DNA of 9,170 nt, from positions 1-9,170 of the forward strand of contig JAVMKJ010000224.1 of assembly GCA_031732855.1 (NCBI GenBank), read 5' to 3'. Of this stretch, positions 1 to 5,948 are shown in pieces. The position numbers and the translations under genes are program-made. Under the pieces are notes generated by a model. It saw only the letters and a list, made by a program, of their open reading frames with translations. It was not told where the DNA came from and ran no database searches. This stretch comes from JAVMKJ01 sp031732855. GTDB taxonomy: Bacteria > Pseudomonadota > Gammaproteobacteria > Competibacterales > Competibacteraceae. Position 1 is the first letter of the stretch, and the number at the start of each line of letters is the position of its first letter.

Positions 1-975
1 CGCATCGCCACCGAAACCGGCGCCGGGCAGTGGGGTTCCTCGCTGGCCTTCGCCGGGGCGCTGTTCGGCATCGAAGTGGAAATCTTCATGGTGCGGGTTT
101 CCTACAATCAGAAACCCTACCGCCGGGCGCTGATGGAAACCTGGGGCGCGACCTGCACCGCTTCGCCCTCGGAGCGGACGGCCTCCGGGCGGGCGATTCT
201 GGCCGAGCGGCCGGATCATCCGGGCAGCCTCGGCATCGCCATTTCCGAAGCGGTGGAAGTGGCGGCCCAGCGCGACGACACCAAGTACGCGCTGGGCTCG
301 GTGCTGAACCACGTACTGCTGCACCAGACCGTGGTCGGTCAGGAAGCAATGGCGCAACTGGCGATGGCCGACGACTATCCCGACGTGGTGGTCGGCTGCA
401 CCGGCGGCGGTTCCAACTTCGCCGGCATCGCCTTCCCGTTCCTGGGCGCGCAACTGCGCGGCGGCCGTTCGGTGCGGATCGTCGCCGTCGAGCCGGCGGC
501 CTGCCCCAGCCTGACTCGCGGCCCCTATGCCTACGACTTCGGCGACACCGCGCATCTGACCCCGCTGACCAAGATGCATACCCTGGGCTCGACCTTCACC
601 CCGCCCGGCTTTCATGCCGGCGGACTGCGCTATCACGGCATGGCGCCGCTGGTCAGCCACGTCAAGGAACTGGGTCTGATCGAGGCCCGCGCCTATCACC
701 AACTCGCCTGTTTCGAGGCCGGGGTACTGCTGGCCCGCACCGAGGGCATCCTGCCGGCGCCGGAAGCCAATCACGCGATTCGCGGCGCCATCGACGAGGC
801 GTTGCGCTGCAAGGAGGAAGGCGTCAGCCGGGCGATCCTGTTCAACCTGTGCGGCCACGGCCACTTCGACATGCAGGCCTACATGGATTATTTCGCCGGC
901 AAGCTGACCGATCAGGAATACGACGAGGCCGAACTGGCGATGGCGCTGGCCGGACTGCCGTCGGTGGCGGCGTGA
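1..975 (+). CDS. trpB: Tryptophan synthase beta chain, TrpB2 type (5' end missing)
   Basis: The enzyme is PLP-dependent and in known members condenses indole with L-serine (some TrpB2 enzymes use O-phosphoserine) to make tryptophan in the cytoplasm. The visible 324 residues lack the N-terminal roughly 130, including the PLP-lysine segment, because the window opens inside the gene. Seen directly: ETGAGQWG at visible residues 5-12, whose Trp is typical of TrpB2 where TrpB1 usually has His; the PLP-phosphate-binding loop CTGGGSNF at about 133-140; and a C-terminal CGHGHFD at about 284-290, again the TrpB2 form. The stop is TGA at 973-975. No trpA follows; the next gene is convergent, so this copy looks stand-alone on its 3' side. 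What lies upstream is unknown. Family assignment is very secure; the TrpB2 subgroup rests on these motifs. Confidence 0.93.
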   Translation, partial: RIATETGAGQWGSSLAFAGALFGIEVEIFMVRVSYNQKPYRRALMETWGATCTASPSERTASGRAILAERPDHPGSLGIAISEAVEVAAQRDDTKYALGSVLNHVLLHQTVVGQEAMAQLAMADDYPDVVVGCTGGGSNFAGIAFPFLGAQLRGGRSVRIVAVEPAACPSLTRGPYAYDFGDTAHLTPLTKMHTLGSTFTPPGFHAGGLRYHGMAPLVSHVKELGLIEARAYHQLACFEAGVLLARTEGILPAPEANHAIRGAIDEALRCKEEGVSRAILFNLCGHGHFDMQAYMDYFAGKLTDQEYDEAELAMALAGLPSVAA

Positions 976-979
976 ACCG

Positions 980-1013
980 GCGCGGGGACGGTTTCCAAAG
1001 CCGTTCCCCGCGC
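980..1013. terminator. GC-rich hairpin between convergent genes, likely bidirectional terminator
   Basis: GCGCGGGGA at 980-988 pairs perfectly with TCCCCGCGC at 1005-1013. A further CGG/CCG (989-991 with 1001-1003) extends the stem past a one-base bulge. It starts 4 bases after the trpB stop and ends 1 base before the last base of the GNAT gene. Neither side has a clear run of T, so it is not a textbook intrinsic terminator. Its position between two converging genes makes transcription termination or 3'-end protection the likeliest role. Confidence 0.55.
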
Positions 1014-1014
1014 A

Positions 1015-1614
1015 TCAAACCAACGGTTTCAGCCAGAACACCATCGGTTTGGGCGATTCCGCGCGCTCGTCCAAATCCTGCCACGAGAACGTGGTCCGCA
1101 GTTCCGGATGCCGGACGAACCCTTGCCGGCTCCACAGCGCATCCAGCGGCACATGGTTCGCTGGCCGGCGCGGGTGATCGGCGGGACGTTCCACCGCGCA
1201 GAAGCCGACGAGATCGAAGCGGCCCAGGGCGCGGACATGCGTCTCGCGTTCCCCGAAAAACCGCTTCCCCAGGCCCCGTCCCCGGTATTCGGGCAGGAGC
1301 ACCGACTCGCCGTAATAGAAAATCCGCCGCGGGTCGTAGCCGTGCGCCAGGAAGGGTTCGATCGCGCTGGGGGGTTCGGCTTCCAGCGGCAAGCCGCTGG
1401 AGGCGCCCACCACCCGGTCGCCGTCCCAAACCAGCACCATGACGCTATCCGGGGCGTCCACGTAGGTCTCGAGATATTTTTCCTCGTAGGCCGCGCTGCC
1501 GTCGTACAGATAGGGGAATTCGCGGAACACCCGGATGCGCAGGCGCGCCAGTTCGGGCAGGCAAGCGTTGATATCGCTACCGGACAGTCGCTGGATACGC
1601 AGGGAGTCGGACAT
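1015..1614 (-). CDS. GNAT-family N-acetyltransferase, substrate unknown
   Basis: The 199-residue product is a single GNAT domain of cytoplasmic type that would transfer an acetyl group from acetyl-CoA to an unknown amine. The acetyl-CoA-binding segment is visible as LLPEYRGRGLGKRFF at about residues 106-120, with the R-x-x-G-x-G signature at 111-116; the preceding strand (FYYGESVLL) fits the central beta strands of the fold. The ATG at 1612-1614 was chosen because AAGGA lies 9 bases upstream on the minus strand. A TTG 36 bases further out (1648-1650) has no ribosome binding site and would lie within an inverted repeat. The gene is alone, convergent with trpB and divergent from the stress-protein gene. 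There is no signal peptide or membrane segment. The fold is secure; the substrate cannot be named. Confidence 0.85.
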   Translation of the reverse strand: MSDSLRIQRLSGSDINACLPELARLRIRVFREFPYLYDGSAAYEEKYLETYVDAPDSVMVLVWDGDRVVGASSGLPLEAEPPSAIEPFLAHGYDPRRIFYYGESVLLPEYRGRGLGKRFFGERETHVRALGRFDLVGFCAVERPADHPRRPANHVPLDALWSRQGFVRHPELRTTFSWQDLDERAESPKPMVFWLKPLV

Positions 1615-1644
1615 CGGCGGATTTCCTTCGATTGCGGTCTGTAA

Positions 1645-1659
1645 TATCAATTTTTGATA
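1645..1659. promoter_or_regulatory. AT-rich inverted repeat upstream of the GNAT gene (candidate operator)
   Basis: TATCAA-TTT-TTGATA is a perfect 6-bp inverted repeat with a 3-base spacer in otherwise GC-rich DNA. It sits 31 bases upstream of the GNAT start codon, where a repressor or nucleoid protein could act. No specific regulator can be named from it. Confidence 0.35.
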
Positions 1660-1677
1660 GTGTAATCCGCTTGCGGG

Positions 1678-1695
1678 CGATCATGGATTTGATCG
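1678..1695. promoter_or_regulatory. Second inverted repeat in the divergent intergenic region (candidate operator)
   Basis: CGATCA-TGGATT-TGATCG is a perfect 6-bp inverted repeat with a 6-base spacer. Its centre is about 34 bases from that of the repeat at 1645-1659. The shared TGATC/TTGAT core could mean a common binding protein, but this is inference. Confidence 0.3.
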
Positions 1696-1756
1696 TTGCC
1701 GGTCGGCGGCGAGGAAGAGCATCGAGGACGGCAAATCACGGTATGGGGGTGTTGAC

Positions 1757-1779
1757 CGAACCGGCCCAAACCCGGTTCG
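1757..1779. other. Hairpin upstream of the universal stress protein gene
   Basis: CGAACCGG at 1757-1764 pairs perfectly with CCGGTTCG at 1772-1779 across a 7-base loop. No T-tract follows on either strand, so it may be a cruciform, an operator half-site pair or an RNA structure rather than a terminator. It lies about 130 bases before the usp start and just upstream of the candidate promoter. Confidence 0.35.
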
Positions 1780-1800
1780 CCCCCTGATTCGCGGAGCACG

Positions 1801-1827
1801 GCGACAGCTTTTCGATTAGGCTATAGT
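1801..1827 (+). promoter_or_regulatory. Candidate sigma70-like promoter for the usp gene cluster
   Basis: TATAGT at 1822-1827 matches five of six bases of the -10 consensus. GCGACA at 1801-1806 matches four of six of the -35 consensus, with a short 15-base spacer. Transcription would start near 1834, leaving a leader of about 70 bases before the ATG at 1906. The local AT content (TATAGTTTAAAAG) stands out from its surroundings. The -35 match is weak. Confidence 0.4.
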
Positions 1828-1905
1828 TTAAAAGCATCAGATGTTCGCCTGGTGTATCGACGGTCCAGAGCGCGGGCTTTCCACCCTCGAACGCGGAGTG
1901 TATCC

Positions 1906-2427
1906 ATGCTTCCCCAGATCAAAACCATCCTGTACACCACGGCCCTGGGTCCTCACACCCGGCCGGTATTCCGCTTTGCGGTCGGTCTGGCCCGGCAGCA
2001 TGCCGCCAGGATCGTGCTGCTCCACGTAGTCGAACCCCTGAACAATTCGGTTCGGTTCCTGATGGAATCCTACCTGTCACCCGAAAAAGCGCAGGAGTTA
2101 CACCACGAAGCGACCCGCGGTATCCTGGAAAAATTTCACCAACGCTTGGAAACGTTCTGCACGGAAGAACTCGGCTCCACGCTCGACCAAACCGAGGTCA
2201 TTTCGGAAATCCGCGTCATCAGCGGCGTTCCCTACGAAGTCATCCTGCACGAAGCCGACCGCTGCCAAGCCGATCTGATCGTCATGGGCACCCACACCGG
2301 CGCCAGCCGGCGCATCGATTTCCTGGGATCGACCACCCGCCGGCTCACGCTGCTGTCCAAGCGGCCGGTGCTGATCGTTCCCGTCGCCGATAGCCCCAGC
2401 AATGAATGGCCTGAAGCACTCATCTGA
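1906..2427 (+). CDS. Universal stress protein (UspA family), divergent nucleotide site
   Basis: The 173-residue product has a single Usp domain, a Rossmann-like alpha/beta fold that is cytoplasmic and often dimeric; in the family it is tied to stress survival, with or without ATP binding. Seen: the N-terminal strand IKTILYTTALG (residues 5-15), the core strand ADLIVMGTHTG (122-132) and the end strand PVLIVPV (154-160). The usual Asp after the first strand is Ala13, and in the G-x2-G-x9-G-S loop the second Gly is Thr131 (G128, G141 and S142 are kept). ATP binding may therefore be weak or absent. The ATG at 1906 has GGAG 7 bases upstream and gives the normal family start; an in-frame ATG further upstream would add 18 Arg-rich residues that do not fit. 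The end overlaps the next gene by 26 bases, so the two are probably co-transcribed. Confidence 0.88.
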   Translation: MLPQIKTILYTTALGPHTRPVFRFAVGLARQHAARIVLLHVVEPLNNSVRFLMESYLSPEKAQELHHEATRGILEKFHQRLETFCTEELGSTLDQTEVISEIRVISGVPYEVILHEADRCQADLIVMGTHTGASRRIDFLGSTTRRLTLLSKRPVLIVPVADSPSNEWPEALI

Positions 2428-2806
2428 GCCACGCCGATATCGCTCCCGGTTGCTGGGCCTGCTGGGGTCGCTGTTGCTGGCGCTGCAGAGCGGATCGGGA
2501 TTTGCCCAGGAGGCGGTCTACACCTGGAAGGATGCCGCGGGCCGCGTCCATTACGGCAACCGCCCGCCCGAGGGCCAGTCCGTCGTGCCGGTCGATCTCA
2601 ACGCCAAACCGGTCAACGTGCAATCGACCGAACGCATCTACACCTGGACCGACGCCGACGGCAAGATTCACTATGGCCCGCAGCCACCGCCCGATGCGCC
2701 GGCCCGGGAACTCAAGGAAGACGACACCTCCCTGTCCACGATCCACTCGGGCAAACTGCGCTCGGGCGAACAGCAGTTATTGCAGAACCCGCGGCGACGC
2801 CAGTGA
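2402..2806 (+). CDS. Secreted DUF4124 protein with two copies of the motif
   Basis: This is a small exported protein of 134 residues with no known enzymatic role. A signal peptide is visible: a basic start (RRYRSR, residues 11-16), a hydrophobic core to about residue 30 and a likely cleavage after GFA at 33-35. The mature part carries the DUF4124 motif twice, VYTWKDAAGRVHYGNRPP (39-56) and IYTWTDADGKIHYGPQPP (79-96), 40 residues apart; the tail is polar and basic. The ATG at 2402 lies inside the end of the usp gene without a clear ribosome binding site, suggesting translational coupling. A TTG at residue 17 is possible but would remove the basic N-region. The stop overlaps the GTG start of the next gene by 4 bases (GTGA). 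Periplasmic location is inferred from the signal. Confidence 0.85.
   Translation: MNGLKHSSEPRRYRSRLLGLLGSLLLALQSGSGFAQEAVYTWKDAAGRVHYGNRPPEGQSVVPVDLNAKPVNVQSTERIYTWTDADGKIHYGPQPPPDAPARELKEDDTSLSTIHSGKLRSGEQQLLQNPRRRQ
2517..2693 (+). repeat. Intragenic duplication, 120-bp period
   Basis: The two DUF4124 motifs are encoded by related DNA exactly 120 bases apart. Both begin with the same 12 bases, TCTACACCTGGA, at 2517-2528 and 2637-2648. Later positions have diverged mainly at third codon bases, which points to an old in-frame duplication maintained by selection on the protein. Confidence 0.6.
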
Positions 2807-3684
2807 AACGCGGACCAAACATTCCAGACGATTATTGCCAGAATCTGGCGGCTCCACGGGGTTCGGATTTCCACTACAGCCTGCTGGGACTGCCGCTGGC
2901 GCAGCGGCAGGCGCTGTGCGCGGTTCGGGCGTTTTGCCTCGAAACCGCCGGAATCGTGGAAGAGAGCCGGGATCCCGGCGTGGCCCGAACCAAACTGGAC
3001 TGGTGGCGGGCTGAGCTGGGACGTCTGGGCGAAGGCGCGCCGCAACACCCGGTGACCCGCGCCCTGCTGCCGCGGCTGGCCGCCTTCAACCTGCCCGAGG
3101 AGTATTTTCGCGAAATCCTCGACGGGGTGGCGATGGATCTGGAGTACGACGCCTACCCGGGCTTCACCGAACTGACCCTGTACGTTCACCGGCTCGGCAG
3201 CGTGCCGGCCCTGTTGGCGGCGGAAATCCCGGGCTATCAGGACCGGCGCGCCACTCCCCGCTTCGCCCACGAAGCCGGCGCGGCGCTGCTGCTGTTCGAA
3301 CGGCTTCACGACGCGCGCCGGCATGCCCAGCACGGGCGGTTCTATCTGCCCGAGGATGAAATGAGGCGCTTCGGCGTGCATCCCGGCGACCTGCTGGCGG
3401 CGCAGACCACGGACCGGGTCCGGCAATTGTTCGCCTTCCAGGCCGAACGAATCCGCGAGTACCACCGCCGCGCGCTGGACCATCTGCCGGAAGCGGACCG
3501 CCATGCCCAGCGCAACCTGCTGATTCGCCTGGAGCTGACGATGGCGCTGCTGGCGGAGATCGCCGGAGACGGCTACCGCTTGCTGGAGCAGCGTACCAGC
3601 CTGACGCCGCTGCGCAAGCTGTGGCTCGCCTGGCGGTTGCAACGCCGCGAAAAGCGCCGCTACCGGCGGGCGGCGACCCCATAG
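2803..3684 (+). CDS. Squalene/phytoene synthase-like protein with degenerate active site
   Basis: The 293-residue product has the all-helical trans-isoprenyl diphosphate synthase (squalene/phytoene synthase, HpnC/HpnD-like) fold. Active members join two prenyl diphosphates using Mg bound by two Asp-rich motifs. Family landmarks seen: YCQ (11-13), SDFHYS (21-26), DPGVARTKLDWW (57-68), MDLEYDAY (111-118) and GRFYLPEDE (178-186). The first Asp-rich motif, DDxxD in HpnD-type enzymes, is replaced here by A49, G50 and E53. In the second, D170 remains but the final Asp is His174 and the preceding Asn is Glu166. Normal catalysis therefore seems unlikely, and a non-enzymatic role is possible, as for mitochondrial NDUFAF6, a complex I assembly factor of the same fold. 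The start is GTG, overlapping the upstream TGA by 4 bases. The C-terminus is strongly basic (RLQRREKRRYRR). The fold is secure; the function is unknown. Confidence 0.85.
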   Translation: MKRGPNIPDDYCQNLAAPRGSDFHYSLLGLPLAQRQALCAVRAFCLETAGIVEESRDPGVARTKLDWWRAELGRLGEGAPQHPVTRALLPRLAAFNLPEEYFREILDGVAMDLEYDAYPGFTELTLYVHRLGSVPALLAAEIPGYQDRRATPRFAHEAGAALLLFERLHDARRHAQHGRFYLPEDEMRRFGVHPGDLLAAQTTDRVRQLFAFQAERIREYHRRALDHLPEADRHAQRNLLIRLELTMALLAEIAGDGYRLLEQRTSLTPLRKLWLAWRLQRREKRRYRRAATP

Positions 3685-3724
3685 TAAACTGCCTCGCTCA
3701 ACCCCGCCGCCACAAGGTGCCACC

Positions 3725-4468
3725 ATGAAGGATTACCAGCCGGCCGCCGATCTGTTGAAAGACCGAGTCATTCTGGTGACCGGGGCCGGGGACGGCATCG
3801 GCCGCGCCGTCGCGCGTCGGCTGGGCGCCCACGGAGCCACCGTGGTTTTACTCGGGCGCACCATTCGCAAGCTGGAACAGGTTTACGACGAAATCGAACG
3901 GGAAGGTGGCCCCAAACCGGCCATCTACCCGATGAATCTGGAAGGGGCGACCCCCAAGGACTACGCCGATCTGGCGCGGGTGCTGGAATCCGAGTTCGGC
4001 CGGCTGGACGGGTTGCTGCACAATGCCGCCCTGTTCGAGCGGCTGACCCCGATCGCCAACTACGACGTGGAACTCTGGTATCGGACCCTGCAAGTCAACC
4101 TCAACGCGCCGTTCCTGCTGACGCACGCGGTGCTGGGCCTGCTGAACCGCTCGGCCGACGCGTCGATCGTGTTCGCCGACGACCGGGTCGGCGAAGAGGG
4201 CCAAGCCTACTGGGGCGCCTACGCGGCGGCCAAGGGCGGCATCCGAACCCTGATGAAAATGCTGGCCAGCGAACTGGAAACCAACACGCCCATCCGGGTC
4301 AACAGCATCGATCCGGGTCGGGTTCGCGCCGGTCTCACCCTGCGGGCCTATCCGGGACGCGAACCGGCGGAATGGACCGACCCGGAGGCGATACTGGACG
4401 CCTACCTGTATCTGCTGGGTCCGGACAGCCGGGGCGTCACCGGCCAGACCTTCCGCGCCCAGGATTGA
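3725..4468 (+). CDS. yciK: YciK-family short-chain dehydrogenase/reductase, catalytic Ser replaced
   Basis: The 247-residue product is a cytoplasmic Rossmann-fold SDR closest in layout to E. coli YciK, recognised by the opening YQPAADLLKDRVILVTGA, the LDGLLHN segment (94-100) and the ending DSRGVTGQTFRAQD. The family's substrate is unsettled. The cofactor loop TGAGDGIG is intact at 19-26, catalytic Asn is at 125, and Tyr166 and Lys170 form the YAAAK motif. The position 13 residues before Tyr, normally the catalytic Ser (TSSSVG in E. coli YciK), is Asp153 in FADDRVG. Reduced or altered catalysis is likely. The ATG at 3725 has AAGGTG 5 bases upstream. It follows the synthase-like gene by 40 bases on the same strand and may be co-transcribed. 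Its last 32 bases overlap the 3' end of rluB on the other strand. Confidence 0.9.
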   Translation: MKDYQPAADLLKDRVILVTGAGDGIGRAVARRLGAHGATVVLLGRTIRKLEQVYDEIEREGGPKPAIYPMNLEGATPKDYADLARVLESEFGRLDGLLHNAALFERLTPIANYDVELWYRTLQVNLNAPFLLTHAVLGLLNRSADASIVFADDRVGEEGQAYWGAYAAAKGGIRTLMKMLASELETNTPIRVNSIDPGRVRAGLTLRAYPGREPAEWTDPEAILDAYLYLLGPDSRGVTGQTFRAQD

Positions 4469-5468
4469 GATTCTCCCCACCTCCCCCTTGCCATGGGGAA
4501 GCGCTCGAGGCGCGGGGGGATTGCGGCCGGTCGGACCGGATCCAGGCCGACGGTTTTCCAGGCGGCTTTTCGGCATCGCGCGCCGGGTTGGAGCGCGCCG
4601 GTTCCGACGAAGCCTTGGCGCGGCGCGGGCTGGAATCGGGCTGGCGCGGGCCGCCGCGCGGTTGACCAGGCCCACCCTGCCCGGATGCGGAGGCGCGGCG
4701 CGGCGCGGGCTCCGGCCGAGCGTGGCGGTCCTCCGGCGGATACCCGACCGCCTGCGACAACTCATCCACCTGTGCGTCGTTCAGTTCGTCCCAGCGACCC
4801 GGATGGAGGCCCCGGCGCAGGCTCACCGGTCCGTAGCGCACCCGGATCAGGCGGCTGACCGTCACGCCCTGCGATTCCCACAGCCGGCGCACCTCGCGGT
4901 TGCGGCCCTCGCGCAGAATCACGTGATACCAATGGTTCGTGCCTTCCCCGCCCGCCTCGCGCATCTCGTCGAACCGCGCCAGCCCGTCCTCGAGCGGCAC
5001 GCCTTCCAGCAGGCGCAGCAGTTTCTCCGGCGCGACCTCGCCCACGACGCGCACGGCATATTCGCGTTCGATTTGCGAGGAGGGGTGCATCAGCCGGTTG
5101 GCCAGTCCGCCATCGGTGGTCAGCAACAGCAGGCCCTGGGTATTGAGATCGAGCCGACCCACGGCCACCCAGCGTCCGTCGCGCAAGGGCGGCAGTCGCT
5201 CGAACACCGTCGGCCGGCCATCGGGGTCGCGGCGGCTGGTGACTTCGCCGACCGGCTTGTAATAGGCCAACACCCGCCGGGGCTGATCCCGGACGCGCGT
5301 CCGAACCGGCTTGCCGTCGATCTGGATTCGCTCCGACCCGTCGACCTGGATACCCAGTTGCGCGGGCGCGCCGTCCACGGTGATGCGACCCTGACGGACC
5401 CAGTCTTCAATCTGGCGCCTGGAGCCGAGCCCGGCCCGGGCGAGAAATTTCTGCAACCGTTCGGGCAT
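4437..5468 (-). CDS. rluB: 23S rRNA pseudouridine synthase RluB with long basic tail
   Basis: By homology it converts a uridine of 23S rRNA (U2605 in E. coli) to pseudouridine. The 343-residue protein has an N-terminal S4 RNA-binding domain (about 1-50, LQKFLARAGLGSRRQIEDWV) followed by the RsuA-type catalytic domain. The catalytic Asp is D107 in GRLDLNTQGLLLLTTDG, and family segments VLAYYKPVGE (67-76), NRLMHPS (124-130), EGRNREVRRLWE (187-198) and SRLIRVRYG (205-213) are intact. Residues from about 245 form a Pro/Arg/Ser/Gly-rich, probably disordered tail of about 99 residues. Its last part is translated through a palindromic repeat and then through the antisense of the yciK end. The ATG at 5466-5468 was chosen because GGAAGG lies close upstream; a TTG 48 bases further out adds no domain. 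It lies 44 bases after the FmdB-type gene. Confidence 0.93.
   Translation of the reverse strand: MPERLQKFLARAGLGSRRQIEDWVRQGRITVDGAPAQLGIQVDGSERIQIDGKPVRTRVRDQPRRVLAYYKPVGEVTSRRDPDGRPTVFERLPPLRDGRWVAVGRLDLNTQGLLLLTTDGGLANRLMHPSSQIEREYAVRVVGEVAPEKLLRLLEGVPLEDGLARFDEMREAGGEGTNHWYHVILREGRNREVRRLWESQGVTVSRLIRVRYGPVSLRRGLHPGRWDELNDAQVDELSQAVGYPPEDRHARPEPAPRRASASGQGGPGQPRGGPRQPDSSPRRAKASSEPARSNPARDAEKPPGKPSAWIRSDRPQSPRASSASPWQGGGGENLNPGRGRSGR
4471..4501. repeat. Degenerate palindromic repeat at the yciK/rluB 3' junction
   Basis: CTCCCCC at 4481-4487 pairs with GGGGAAG at 4495-4501 (7 bp, one G-T) around a 7-base loop. The flank CTCCCCAC at 4473-4480 resembles the C-rich tail of the two repeats in the importer operon. 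It begins 3 bases after the yciK stop and is translated as part of the RluB C-terminus. It may act as a yciK terminator. Family membership is likely but more diverged than for the other two copies. Confidence 0.5.
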
Positions 5469-5512
5469 CGGGACCTTCCGGCGGGCTCCGCGAGTATCGG
5501 GGACAGGTGTCT

Positions 5513-5830
5513 TCAAGCGGTCGCGGCGGCGGGCGCGGGGCAGGCGCCGCAGCCGCCCGCGCCATCGCAGGCACCGCCGGTCTTCGTGTCGCCGGACGAT
5601 GCGGACGATGCGCTGTCATCCTGGGTGGCAACATTCTTCTTGCCGCCCTTGCCCTTGAAATCGGTCTCGTACCAGCCGCTGCCCTTGAGCCGGAACCCGA
5701 CCGGTGAAATCAGCTTCTTCAGTTCCGGCTTGCCGCAGCTCGGGCAATCGTTCAGTTCGGGATCGCTCAGCTTCTGCAAAACCTCCAGTTCGTGGTCGCA
5801 GGACTGACAACGGTACTCGTAAATCGGCAT
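5513..5830 (-). CDS. FmdB-type zinc-ribbon regulatory-like protein
   Basis: This is a small cytoplasmic protein of 105 residues of the FmdB/CxxC_CxxC_SSSS family, whose role is poorly defined. The hallmark start MPIYEYRCQSC holds the first zinc-binding pair C8/C11, and DCPSCG holds C29/C32. The SPVGFRLKGSGWYETDF block (42-58) is typical of the family. After a low-complexity Ser/Asp/Lys stretch, the C-terminus adds three more cysteines (C88, C94, C97) in a Gly-rich GACDGAGGCGACPAP. The ATG at 5828-5830 was chosen because it gives the conserved MPIYEY start with GAGGTG 4 bases upstream; the longer frame begins without such a site. It precedes rluB by 44 bases on the same strand and is probably co-transcribed with it. 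Confidence 0.9.
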   Translation of the reverse strand: MPIYEYRCQSCDHELEVLQKLSDPELNDCPSCGKPELKKLISPVGFRLKGSGWYETDFKGKGGKKNVATQDDSASSASSGDTKTGGACDGAGGCGACPAPAAATA

Positions 5831-5876
5831 GGCGCACCTCGCAAGCTGACCAAACGGTAAGGGAACTCGATTGAGT

Positions 5877-5905
5877 GGTATGGGGATGAGGGGGAGCGAT
5901 TTCAA
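5877..5905 (-). promoter_or_regulatory. Weak candidate promoter for the FmdB-type gene and rluB
   Basis: On the minus strand TTGAAA (5900-5905) matches five of six -35 consensus bases. After a 17-base spacer comes CATACC (5877-5882), which matches only three of six -10 bases. Spacing and position (about 47 bases before the start codon) are suitable, but the -10 is poor. Confidence 0.28.
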
Positions 5906-5936
5906 GGCTCGGGCCCAGCACCCCCGCGATTGCGGT

Positions 5937-5942
5937 TAAACT
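5937..5942 (+). promoter_or_regulatory. Possible -10 element directly before the solute-binding protein gene
   Basis: TAAACT lies 6 bases before the ATG at 5949, in an AT-rich patch (GGTTAAACTATCG). If it is a -10 box, transcription would begin at or next to the start codon, giving a leaderless message. That would fit the absence of a Shine-Dalgarno sequence. No -35 match is seen at the right distance. Confidence 0.25.
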
Positions 5943-5948
5943 ATCGTC

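Noticed and set aside
1683..1787. A 34-codon open frame starting at ATG 1683 in the intergenic region.
   Set aside because: There is no ribosome binding site, the composition is Arg-rich as expected from chance frames in GC-rich DNA, and it contains the 8-bp hairpin. It overlaps an inverted repeat at its start.
3682..3700. TAGTAAACT before yciK as a -10 promoter element.
   Set aside because: No -35-like sequence at the right distance, and the stretch includes the stop codon of the preceding gene; co-transcription is simpler.
5878..5896. GGTATGGGGATGAGGGGGAG as another copy of the palindromic repeat.
   Set aside because: It resembles only the G-rich tail (TGGGG then TGAGGG) and has no stem, so it may be chance in G-rich DNA.
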